Of a stretch of DNA of 16,043 bases, positions 1-6,082 are shown one piece after another (position 1 is the stretch's first letter; the number at the start of each line of letters is the position of its first letter). Source of the stretch: Nocardia sp. (GTDB lineage Bacteria; Actinomycetota; Actinomycetes; Mycobacteriales; Mycobacteriaceae); NCBI GenBank assembly GCA_013361595.1, contig JABFXT010000243.1:1-16043 (forward strand), written 5' to 3'. Below the pieces are notes generated by a model, which was not told the DNA's origin, ran no database searches, and saw nothing but the letters and a program-made list of their open reading frames with translations. The position numbers and the translations under genes were made by a program.

Positions 1-473
1 CCGTCGCGCGGGCCCGGCCCGAACCGGGCACCGAGGTATACCGCGTCGAACCACGTCAGCATGATCAGCCCCACGGCGTAGTAGAGCAACCGCTGCGGCA
101 GCGTCGCCGGGGCGGGCAGCGCGACCGCCGCCAGATCGGCGGCGGCACCGACCAGGACGACGTTCAGCACCGTCCCCAGACCCGGCAGTTCGCGCAGTGG
201 AATCCAGAACAGCAGAACGACGACGGCGATGACATTCGTGGCCCGGCCGAAGGTCATGCCGGAATGCAGTGCTACGCCTTCGGCGAGGATGTTCCAGCTG
301 GAGGCGCCGAGCGACGATTCGACCAGCAGCGTGAGCGATACCCCGTACCCGATCAGGCCGAGCAACAGCTGCACCAGTCGCCGGACCTTCTTCTCCGCTC
401 GCACCTGTTCGACTGCGTTCATCCGGCGCGCCACGAATCGGCCGTCGATATCGGTCGGGTGCGTATCGGTCAT
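1..473 (-). CDS. YczE-type integral membrane protein (partial, runs off left edge)
   Basis: Open reading frame on the minus strand from an ATG at 473 to the window edge (157 codons, no stop). After a charged N-terminus of about 30 residues come hydrophobic segments at roughly residues 32-50, 78-94, 98-118 and 125-142, so this is a multi-pass membrane protein. The pieces HSGMTFGRATN, GLGTVLNVVLVG and GARFGPGPRDG match the conserved core of the YczE/YitT-related family, whose members have about 200 residues and mostly unknown function. The start is supported by AGGGAG just before the ATG. The 144-bp gap to the MerR gene carries that gene's terminator, so this gene probably has its own promoter. 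YczE genes often sit beside MocR-type regulators; here the neighbour is a MerR gene in the same orientation. Family assignment is fairly sure; function is not. Confidence 0.78.
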   Translation of the reverse strand, partial: MTDTHPTDIDGRFVARRMNAVEQVRAEKKVRRLVQLLLGLIGYGVSLTLLVESSLGASSWNILAEGVALHSGMTFGRATNVIAVVVLLFWIPLRELPGLGTVLNVVLVGAAADLAAVALPAPATLPQRLLYYAVGLIMLTWFDAVYLGARFGPGPRD

Positions 474-577
474 CGTTCTCCCTCGCTGCGATCCGGTATC
501 CCGGCCGGCCGCACAGCGACCCGAGTACATGATCTTGCTCGGGATCGGCAGCGGCCAAAATAGCCAGATGGGAGGGA

Positions 578-596
578 CCGGCCCCCTCGGGGCCGG
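578..596 (-). terminator. Hairpin terminator downstream of the MerR gene
   Basis: A perfect 8-bp GC stem, CCGGCCCC (578-585) and GGGGCCGG (589-596), with a CTC loop lies 21 bp past the MerR stop codon. An outer GGGACC (574-579) and GGTCCC (605-610) could form an alternative longer stem. There is no clear U-tract, which is common for actinobacterial terminators. Confidence 0.6.
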
Positions 597-617
597 GCAG
601 TCCTGGTCCCGAGGGTC

Positions 618-992
618 TCAGCCGCCCGTGGCGTCGTATTCGCGGACGGCGCACAGGTACTCGGAGATCGCGTTCCGGTTGCGCTCGAGACAGCGGATAC
701 GTTCGGTCATCCGGTCCCGTTCGTCCTCGAGTGTCGCCAGCATCTCCGGTGTGGCATCCGGGAAATAAATGGTGCGCGGTCTGTCGAGGCACGGCAGTAT
801 CTGTTTGATGATCCGGGTGGGCAGTCCCGCGTCGAGCAGACCACGGATCTGCAGGACACGGTCGACGAACCGGTCGTCGTAGCTGCGGTAACCGTTCGCG
901 CACCGCTGGGCGGCGATCAGACCCTGCTCCTCGTAGTAGCGCAGTAGCCGGCGTGATGTACCGGTACGTTGTGACAGTTCGCCGATTCTCAT
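618..992 (-). CDS. MerR family transcriptional regulator
   Basis: A 124-residue protein with the MerR winged helix-turn-helix at the N-terminus: MRIGELSQRTG (1-11), LLRYYEEQGLI (16-26) and NGYRSYDD (33-40). A long helix rich in Glu and Arg follows at about 83-112 and would form the antiparallel dimer coiled coil. The effector region is very short. The four cysteines (31, 68, 101, 114) do not form a C-terminal CxxC-type metal loop, so a metal-sensing role is not indicated. The gene is divergent from the deacetylase at 1055 with 62 bp between start codons, and the gap holds a perfect 7-bp inverted repeat inside a long-spacer promoter. It therefore most likely controls that gene, and possibly itself. 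Family is certain; the inducer is unknown. Confidence 0.92.
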   Translation of the reverse strand: MRIGELSQRTGTSRRLLRYYEEQGLIAAQRCANGYRSYDDRFVDRVLQIRGLLDAGLPTRIIKQILPCLDRPRTIYFPDATPEMLATLEDERDRMTERIRCLERNRNAISEYLCAVREYDATGG

Positions 993-1015
993 CCCACCGA
1001 CCTCGAGAGCAAGAC

Positions 1016-1048
1016 TTGACCTTCACAGCTATGTGAAGCTTCGACGAT
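1016..1048 (+). promoter_or_regulatory. MerR-type promoter and operator for the deacetylase gene
   Basis: A -35 box TTGACC (1016-1021) is followed by the inverted repeat CTTCACA (1021-1027), GCTA, TGTGAAG (1032-1038). A -10-like GACGAT (1043-1048) gives a 21-bp spacer; 19 or 20 bp is possible if the -10 is placed earlier. A dyad inside an over-long spacer is the hallmark of MerR-activated promoters, where the regulator untwists the DNA. Initiation 7 bp after the -10 would fall on the A of the ATG at 1055, giving a leaderless mRNA. No Shine-Dalgarno sequence is present. Confidence 0.75.
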
Positions 1049-1054
1049 AGCCGA

Positions 1055-1942
1055 ATGGACAACGAACTGTTCGAGTACAGCGCCATCGTCGACCGCGACC
1101 CGATCCGGTGGCCGGACGACGCCCGGGTGGCGTTCTATGTGGGTCTCAATATCGAGCACTATCGAGTCGACCGGCCCTCCACCAGTATCTTCGCCGGTAC
1201 CGCGGGACAGGTCCCGGATCCGCTCAACTACGGCTGGCGCGACTACGGGCCCCGGGTGGGATTCTGGCGGATCCTGGAAACGCTGGACCGGCACGGCATC
1301 CGGGCCAGCGCGCTGCTCAATTCCGATGTGGTGGAACGGTATCCGCGAATCATCGAAGCGGGGCGGCAACGCGACTGGGCCTGGCTGGCCCACGGCCGGA
1401 ACAACTCGGTGCTGCAGGCCGAGATCCCGGCCGAGGACGAGCGCGCCTACCTGGCCGACGTCCTCACCACCATCGAACGCGGCACCGGGAAGCGCCCGCG
1501 CGGCTGGATGGGACCGGCGCTGTCCGAGAGTTTCCGGACCCCGGAACTGTTGCGAGAGCTGGGCGTCGACTATGTCCTGGACTGGACCAACGACGATCAG
1601 CCCTATCCACTCCGTGTGCCCGGCCTCCTCAGCGTCCCCTATTCGGTGGAATTGAACGACAACACCCTGTTCCTCGGCACCGGGCTCACCGGCCCCGATT
1701 TCGTCCGGATCGTCCGGGACCAGCTCGACCGGTTGTGGGCGGAATCCGCGGCGGGCGGCCGCGTACTCGCGCTGGCGCTGCATCCCTTCGTCACCGGACA
1801 GGCGTTCCGGGCGCGGTATCTCGACGAGGCACTCGCCCATATCGTCCAACATCCCGGAGTATGGGTCACCACCAGTGACGAGATCGCGGCACACTACGCG
1901 GCCACCCAGGACAACGGGAAGATCAGAAGTACGTCCCGCTGA
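1055..1942 (+). CDS. Polysaccharide deacetylase family protein (PuuE/allantoinase-like NodB fold)
   Basis: A 295-residue soluble protein with no signal peptide. It resembles the cytosolic PuuE-like branch of the carbohydrate-esterase-4/NodB fold: DYGPRVGFWRILETLDRHGI (63-82), the strand ending LLNSDVV (87-93, Asp91), WLAHGRNNS (110-118, His113) and GWMGPALSESFRTPELLRELG. A late LALHPFVTG would bring the C-terminal histidine. Family members hydrolyse C-N bonds in sugar amides or ureides; PuuE itself is an allantoinase. The missing export signal argues against a cell-wall substrate. The ATG at 1055 has no ribosome-binding site but lies where transcription should begin. The 3' end overlaps the convergent acetyltransferase gene by 20 bp. 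Substrate unknown. Confidence 0.85.
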   Translation: MDNELFEYSAIVDRDPIRWPDDARVAFYVGLNIEHYRVDRPSTSIFAGTAGQVPDPLNYGWRDYGPRVGFWRILETLDRHGIRASALLNSDVVERYPRIIEAGRQRDWAWLAHGRNNSVLQAEIPAEDERAYLADVLTTIERGTGKRPRGWMGPALSESFRTPELLRELGVDYVLDWTNDDQPYPLRVPGLLSVPYSVELNDNTLFLGTGLTGPDFVRIVRDQLDRLWAESAAGGRVLALALHPFVTGQAFRARYLDEALAHIVQHPGVWVTTSDEIAAHYAATQDNGKIRSTSR

Positions 1943-3119
1943 ACGGATGCTCGTCCACCTCGAACAATGCGTCCGCGGCGGTCGCGGCACCGGGCCGGTG
2001 CTCGGTGACGCGGCCGGCGAGCGCCAGATGCCGCCAGCGGGTGCCGCCGAGATAGGCGGCGCCCAATGCGGCGATATCGGTGGTGAGGTCGGCGGGCTCG
2101 TCCACCACACGCACGCCACCGGCCTCGATCCGGTAGATGCCGGTATTGGCGGTCAGGATCGGGTCGGTGACCGCGACGACCACCGGCGGACCGGGGCGGT
2201 AGGCGCGGCGGGCCAGTGCGGCCGGCACGTCGATCAACCGCAACCATGTCTCGTCGCGGATATCGGTGACCCGCAACGCCCGTTCATCGGTCAGCAGATG
2301 CCGGAGCGGGGCGTCGGGCGCGGTCGCGCTCAGCACCACCGCGTCGACGATATCGGCGCCGAGCAGATGCCGGACCAGACCGATATAGGCCTCCGGCGTC
2401 GTCGCGACCAGATCCTCCACGACCACCGTCCGGCGGGGACCGCGTGTCCATTCGGGAGTTTCGGCGGCGCGGTAACGGACGAACCCGTCCTCGGCACCCG
2501 CTGCCCCGTGCACGGCGACGTGGCCGTGCCCCCGCAGCAGTTCTTGGAGCCGCCACCAGTACGGCGGACGATCGATCGCGCCGGTCCAGGTCACCGCCGC
2601 GGTGGCATAGATCTTGGCGGCGGCCTCCCAGCTGTCGGCCGGTGCGACCAATCGGACCGGACCCCCCGCGGGCACGGTCTCACGGAAGCGAGCCCGATGC
2701 ACATCGATCTCACAGCGGGCCGAGGACCCGGCGACGCCGTACCCGAACCGTTCGTAGATCCCACCCTGGGTGGCCCGCAGCGAGGCCACGACCTCTCCGC
2801 GCGCGGCGATCTCATGGAGCTGCCGTCGCAGCAGTGCGGTCGCGACGCCCTGTCGCGCGTGGGTGGACAGGACCCCGACATGGGTGACCGCGGCATGCGG
2901 TAGCCGGTCCCCGCCCGGTGCCACCAGCCAGCTGGTGTAGGAGTTGACCGTTCCCACCAGCGCACCCTCGACGCGCGCGCCGAGGGTGCGGCCCGGTTCG
3001 TTCAGGGAATCGCCGACCTCCGCGGACAACGGCGGGATGCCGACCATCGCGGTGCGGAACACCTGCTGGGCGGTGTGCAGATCCGCCGGGTCAGTCAGTA
3101 TGTCGATATCGAGAGGCAT
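1923..3119 (-). CDS. Eis-like GNAT N-acetyltransferase
   Basis: A 398-residue protein close to the usual length of Eis (about 400). The N-terminal GNAT domain has the acetyl-CoA loop region VTHVGVLSTHARQGVATALL (78-97), including the R/Q-x-x-G-x-A motif. The segment GGIYERFGYG (119-128) carries the conserved tyrosines of the Eis active-site region. A second GNAT-like half and a C-terminal sterol-carrier-protein-like domain follow, and the protein ends in Phe, whose free carboxylate acts as a base in mycobacterial Eis. Eis enzymes acetylate amines on several positions of aminoglycosides, and on proteins. An in-frame ATG 21 codons upstream exists, but the ATG at 3119 is preferred because GGAG lies 8 nt before it and the family begins here. 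Actual substrate not deducible. Confidence 0.87.
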   Translation of the reverse strand: MPLDIDILTDPADLHTAQQVFRTAMVGIPPLSAEVGDSLNEPGRTLGARVEGALVGTVNSYTSWLVAPGGDRLPHAAVTHVGVLSTHARQGVATALLRRQLHEIAARGEVVASLRATQGGIYERFGYGVAGSSARCEIDVHRARFRETVPAGGPVRLVAPADSWEAAAKIYATAAVTWTGAIDRPPYWWRLQELLRGHGHVAVHGAAGAEDGFVRYRAAETPEWTRGPRRTVVVEDLVATTPEAYIGLVRHLLGADIVDAVVLSATAPDAPLRHLLTDERALRVTDIRDETWLRLIDVPAALARRAYRPGPPVVVAVTDPILTANTGIYRIEAGGVRVVDEPADLTTDIAALGAAYLGGTRWRHLALAGRVTEHRPGAATAADALFEVDEHPFSGTYF

Positions 3120-3191
3120 AGCGGTCACTCCGGTGCTGGGTCGGATTCGATGCGGATCTCCGGCCGAGGACATCCGCCCCATCCGGTGTCG

Positions 3192-3223
3192 CCGCTCGTC
3201 GGAAACCTTGTCATATCGAGCGG
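3192..3223 (-). terminator. Possible weak terminator after the PLP-enzyme gene
   Basis: The inverted repeat CCGCTCG (3192-3198) and CGAGCGG (3217-3223) lies just past the stop at 3228, with an 18-base loop. It could end the riboswitch-controlled transcript, but the loop is long and there is no U-tract. The rest of the gap to the acetyltransferase start (3120-3191) shows no convincing promoter. Confidence 0.25.
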
Positions 3224-3227
3224 AACG

Positions 3228-4541
3228 CTAGATCGTGCACGGTGCCGCGCCCAGCGCCGCATCCGCCGTCAGACCCGGGCGGGTCTCCGGTACCGGATCC
3301 CACCGCCCCTCGGTACGGGCGTACTCCCAGCGCGGACCACACACGACCAGGGACCGCACCGCGTCGAGCAGCCGATCGATATCGGCGGCGGTGGTGCCGA
3401 GTCCGATACTCGCGCGCAACGCGGCGTCGATACCGAAACGGGCCAGCAGCGGATGCGCGCAGAAACGGCCGTCGCGCACGCCGATCGCGTGTTCCGCGGA
3501 CAGATAGGCCGCGACCCGGCCCGGTTCGAAACCGTCGACGGTGAAGGCGACGATTCCCACGCAATCGGGGCTGTCGGCCCAGATCCGCAGGCACCGGACA
3601 CCGTCGATGCCCGCCAGTCCGCTACGCAACCGGTGGGTGAGCGCGCACTCGTGTTCCGCGGCGGAGTCCGCGAGTCCGGTGAGCGCGTCACAGGCCGCGG
3701 CCAGCGCGGCGGCGCCCAGCACATTCGGTGATCCGCCCTCGTGCCGGTGCGGGGCGAGCGCCCAGGTGGCGCTGTCCGTGGTGACCTCGGTGACCGCGCC
3801 ACCGCCCGCCAGATACGGCGGTGCCGCGTCGAGCCAGTCCCGACGCCCGGCCAGTATCCCGGCGCCGAACGGCGCGTACAGCTTGTGCCCGGACAGGGCC
3901 AGATAGTCGATGCCCGTGGCGCACAGATCGATACGCCGGTGCGGTGCCAGTTGTGCGGCGTCCACCACGATCCGCGCACCGTGGTGGTGCGCGAGCGCGG
4001 TCAGTTCGGCCAGCGGCAGCAGGTCACCGGTGACATTCGACGCGCCCGTCACCGCCAGCAGCGCGGCGGGTCGCGCGCCCAGTTCGGCATCGATCCGGCC
4101 GATGGTGGCGGTCAGCGTATCGGCCGCGGACACCACCCGGCGGCCGCGGCGGCCCCAGGGCAGGAAATTCGCGTGATGTTCGATATCGAGTACCACGGTG
4201 TCACCGGGCACACAGCCGGCCAGCAGATTCAGCGCATCGGTGGTGTTGCGGGTGAACACCACCTCCTGATCAGCGGCGCAGTGCAGAAAATCGCGCACGG
4301 TTTCCCGGGCCGTCTCGTAGCACCGGGTGGAGATCCGCGACGCGTAACCCGCGCCCCGATGGACACTCGCGTAGTACGGCAGCAGCTCCGCGACCCGGTC
4401 GGCCACCTCCCCGAGTGCCGGGGCGCTGGCCGCGTAGTCGAAGTCGGCGTAGGCGCGGGTGCCGCCCTGCACCAGGGGAACCTGCAGATCGCCACCGGCT
4501 ACCCGGGTGCGGGCGCAGGTGGGGTCGAGTACAGCGGTCAT
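3228..4541 (-). CDS. Class V aminotransferase, cysteine-desulfurase-like, SAM-IV controlled
   Basis: A 437-residue PLP enzyme of fold type I. EHHANFLPWG (121-130) is the SufS/CsdA-type cofactor histidine motif, DAAQ (194-197) gives Asp194 and Gln197, SGHK (217-220) carries the PLP lysine Lys220, and HEGGSPN (267-273) and RASIGLGT (376-383) are conserved downstream. RDGRFCAHPL (356-365) places Cys361 where group II desulfurases keep the persulfide cysteine, so cysteine or selenocysteine desulfuration is plausible. An isopenicillin-epimerase-like or other lyase role remains possible. The ATG at 4541 is chosen because GAAGGGA lies 7 nt upstream. A longer GTG-initiated frame to 4691 would read through the riboswitch and is not real. 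The leader has a SAM-IV riboswitch, so expression should fall when S-adenosylmethionine is plentiful, tying the enzyme to sulfur metabolism. No suf or isc gene is adjacent. Confidence 0.87.
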   Translation of the reverse strand: MTAVLDPTCARTRVAGGDLQVPLVQGGTRAYADFDYAASAPALGEVADRVAELLPYYASVHRGAGYASRISTRCYETARETVRDFLHCAADQEVVFTRNTTDALNLLAGCVPGDTVVLDIEHHANFLPWGRRGRRVVSAADTLTATIGRIDAELGARPAALLAVTGASNVTGDLLPLAELTALAHHHGARIVVDAAQLAPHRRIDLCATGIDYLALSGHKLYAPFGAGILAGRRDWLDAAPPYLAGGGAVTEVTTDSATWALAPHRHEGGSPNVLGAAALAAACDALTGLADSAAEHECALTHRLRSGLAGIDGVRCLRIWADSPDCVGIVAFTVDGFEPGRVAAYLSAEHAIGVRDGRFCAHPLLARFGIDAALRASIGLGTTAADIDRLLDAVRSLVVCGPRWEYARTEGRWDPVPETRPGLTADAALGAAPCTI

Positions 4542-4548
4542 CACGTCA

Positions 4549-4590
4549 TCCCTTCGTGGAGGGACTCCGGATCTCGAGTGAACGGAGTCC
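4549..4590 (-). promoter_or_regulatory. Putative expression platform: two overlapping hairpins before the start codon
   Basis: In the mRNA, GGACTCCG (4590-4583) can pair with CGGAGTCC (4569-4562). Separately, TCCCT (4564-4560) can pair with AGGGA (4553-4549), which is the Shine-Dalgarno sequence of the PLP-enzyme gene. The hairpins share bases 4562-4564 and so cannot both form completely. The first arm abuts the 3' end of the SAM aptamer. This fits a switch in which ligand binding decides whether the ribosome-binding site is buried. The pairings are visible in the sequence; the mechanism is inferred. Confidence 0.5.
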
Positions 4591-4701
4591 GCGCTTGCCG
4601 CGCTCGGTCGAGCGTCGGCCAGGTCGTCACCCGGGGCACCCCACCGCGGAGGAGGGTTGCCGGCCAGCAAGCCGGGGCTACACGCTGGCACTCATGACCT
4701 G
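4589..4701 (-). ncRNA. SAM-IV riboswitch
   Basis: The leader RNA closely matches the SAM-IV consensus as known from mycobacteria. In order on the minus strand: GGTCATGAGTGCCAGCG, GCCCCGGCTTGCTGGCCGGC, AACCCTCC, CCGCGGTGGGGTGCCCCGGG, a small hairpin CGCTC/GAGCG (4614-4601) and the conserved 3' segment GCGGCAAGCGCGG (4601-4589) used in a pseudoknot. The outer P1 stem pairs CAGGTC (4701-4696) with GACCTG (4625-4620). SAM-IV aptamers bind S-adenosylmethionine and usually turn off sulfur-metabolism genes. The aptamer sits between its own promoter and the desulfurase-like gene. Confidence 0.93.
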
Positions 4702-4706
4702 CTGCG

Positions 4707-4735
4707 AGGTTGTCAGACGTCCTCCGGCTTGTCAA
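4707..4735 (-). promoter_or_regulatory. Promoter for the riboswitch-controlled transcript
   Basis: On the minus strand a consensus -35 TTGACA (4735-4730) is followed by a 17-bp spacer and a -10-like CAACCT (4712-4707). Initiation about 6-7 bp further on falls at about 4701, the first base of the aptamer's P1 stem. That agreement supports the call. Confidence 0.65.
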
Positions 4736-4806
4736 CTCGCACCCGCGCGGTGCGCGACGACTCCACGTGTTCAATTCCGGCCCGGAACCGATCGGCACGG
4801 CCACCG

Positions 4807-4835
4807 GGCCCGTATCCGCGTGCCGGATACGGGCC
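4807..4835 (-). terminator. Strong hairpin terminator after the dioxygenase gene
   Basis: A perfect 12-bp inverted repeat, GGCCCGTATCCG (4807-4818) and CGGATACGGGCC (4824-4835), has a 5-base loop. It lies 43 bp past the dioxygenase stop and upstream of the riboswitch promoter. There is no U-tract. It should insulate the SAM-controlled unit from dioxygenase transcription. Confidence 0.75.
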
Positions 4836-4878
4836 TGGAACATCCGGGGGCGAGCCGGCCGACAGCCGCGCGAATCGC

Positions 4879-5820
4879 TCACGCGCCGTAGAACGGATCA
4901 CCCTCGACCGATTCCGACAGACGGCCGTCCACGCCCCGCGGGATATCGCCCTCGATCGTCACCCGGTAGAGCACCCGGTCGTGCCCGAGATGCCCGGCAT
5001 CGGGAATGGCCAGATGCGCGGTCGCCCTGTTGTCCCAGAACGCCACACTGCCCGGTTGCCAGCGGAATCGGACGGTGTACTCGGTCCGCGTCGCCTCTTC
5101 CCAGAGCGCATCGAGCAGATGCGAGCTCAGGCGTGGCCCGAGTTCGCGGATGTTCTTCGCCCGGCGGGTGAAGCCGGGGCTCACGAACAGGGCCCGCTCC
5201 CCGGTTTCCGGATGCACCCGGACCACCGGGTGGAAGGTGCGCAGCGGGTTGCTCTCGATCGCCTCGGCCCGGTTGCTGCGCCGGACGGCGCGATTGTCGA
5301 AGGTGTGTTCGGCGTCCAGGTTGTCCAGGAAATCACGCAATTCGGCAGGCAGGTTCTGATAGGCCGCCACCAGATTCGTCCACGCGGTGTCCCCGCCGTA
5401 GGGCGGCAGAATATCTGCCCGCAGAATCGAGAAGGCAGGCGGATTCACCAGAGCGGTGACGTCGGTATGCCAGCTGCTGTCGTAGGAGGTGCGTTTACGC
5501 CCGTACTGCACGTCGTAGCGACGGCTGTCGATCGGCAGGATCTCGGGAAATCCCGCCGGCGGATTGTCCTCGTACGGATGGGCCGGGGTCACCTTGCCGA
5601 ATCGGCGCGCGAATGCGATCTGTTCCGCGTGCCCGATGGTCTGGTTGCGGAAGAACACCACCTTCCACTTCAGCAGTGCCGCCCGGATCTCGGCGATCAC
5701 TTCGTCGGACAGCTCCTGATCGAGGTCCACACCGGCGATCTCGGCACCGGTGTACCCCGACTGTGGCAACACGGTGATCGCCGATGTCACGGAAATAGGC
5801 TCTGTCGCTGAAATTGTCAT
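4879..5820 (-). CDS. TauD/TfdA family Fe(II)/2-oxoglutarate dioxygenase (taurine or alkyl-sulfate type)
   Basis: A 313-residue cytosolic dioxygenase with the full facial triad: WHTD (117-120, His118 and Asp120) and ATAHLAIPD (266-274, His269). The 2-oxoglutarate-binding Arg286 lies in RVLYRVTIEGD. The N-terminal GAEIAGVDL (25-33) and WKVVFFRNQ (52-60) are standard for TauD. The stretch PPAFSILRADILPPYGGDTAWTN (127-149) resembles bacterial alkyl-sulfate dioxygenases such as AtsK and mycobacterial Rv3406 as well as TauD. Such enzymes oxidise sulfonates or sulfate esters and release sulfite or sulfate as a sulfur source. It is divergent from an SsuD-like monooxygenase and upstream of a SAM-riboswitch gene, which supports a sulfur-scavenging role. 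Other TfdA-type substrates cannot be excluded. The ATG has only a weak GGTGG ribosome site. Confidence 0.87.
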   Translation of the reverse strand: MTISATEPISVTSAITVLPQSGYTGAEIAGVDLDQELSDEVIAEIRAALLKWKVVFFRNQTIGHAEQIAFARRFGKVTPAHPYEDNPPAGFPEILPIDSRRYDVQYGRKRTSYDSSWHTDVTALVNPPAFSILRADILPPYGGDTAWTNLVAAYQNLPAELRDFLDNLDAEHTFDNRAVRRSNRAEAIESNPLRTFHPVVRVHPETGERALFVSPGFTRRAKNIRELGPRLSSHLLDALWEEATRTEYTVRFRWQPGSVAFWDNRATAHLAIPDAGHLGHDRVLYRVTIEGDIPRGVDGRLSESVEGDPFYGA

Positions 5821-5852
5821 CGGAAACCACCGCCTGATTCGCCCGGAGAAGA

Positions 5853-5863
5853 TTGCGACGCAA
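5853..5863. promoter_or_regulatory. Small palindrome upstream of the dioxygenase gene
   Basis: TTGCG-A-CGCAA is a perfect 11-bp palindrome 33 bp before the dioxygenase start, in the 262-bp gap shared with the monooxygenase gene. It is a possible operator half of the divergent promoter region. Short dyads arise often by chance, so confidence is low. Confidence 0.25.
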
Positions 5864-6039
5864 GGCTATGCCCGGCCCGATGGATCATCTGCCCATTGGA
5901 ATCGGCAAGATTTTCTGCACCCTCGGTGGAGCTCGTCTTCAATCTCTCTCGGCGATCGCGAATTTCGAATCATCGTGATCCGGTCCGTAGCCCGGAAAGC
6001 GGATTCGGCGCATTCTTCTCGCGTTGCCCGGGGCGCTAC

Positions 6040-6053
6040 CGGTCGGCCGACCG
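6040..6053. promoter_or_regulatory. 14-bp palindrome before the SsuD-like gene, candidate operator
   Basis: CGGTCGGCCGACCG is a perfect palindrome ending 16 bp before the AGGAG ribosome site (6070-6074) of the monooxygenase gene. Its place near the expected promoter or leader makes a repressor site possible. Chance occurrence in GC-rich DNA is the alternative. The rest of the divergent gap (5864-6039) is comparatively AT-rich around 5920-5975 and shows no promoter I can fix with confidence. Confidence 0.35.
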
Positions 6054-6082
6054 TGCACCGCAATCGAACAGGAGCCGCCCGA

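Noticed and set aside
989..2119. A 376-codon minus-strand frame opposite the deacetylase
   Set aside because: Shadow of the well-supported plus-strand gene; it also crosses the MerR operator.
4542..4691. A 50-residue N-terminal extension of the PLP enzyme
   Set aside because: It would be translated from the SAM-IV aptamer and expression platform; the ATG at 4541 has the proper ribosome site and family N-terminus.
4657..5811. A 384-codon plus-strand open frame antisense to the dioxygenase
   Set aside because: The composition is typical of a GC-rich antisense shadow, it crosses the riboswitch and terminator, and the sense strand encodes an intact dioxygenase.
5750..6082. A 111-residue N-terminal extension of the SsuD-like protein
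   Set aside because: It overlaps the start of the divergent dioxygenase gene and matches nothing in the family; AGGAG precedes the ATG at 6083.
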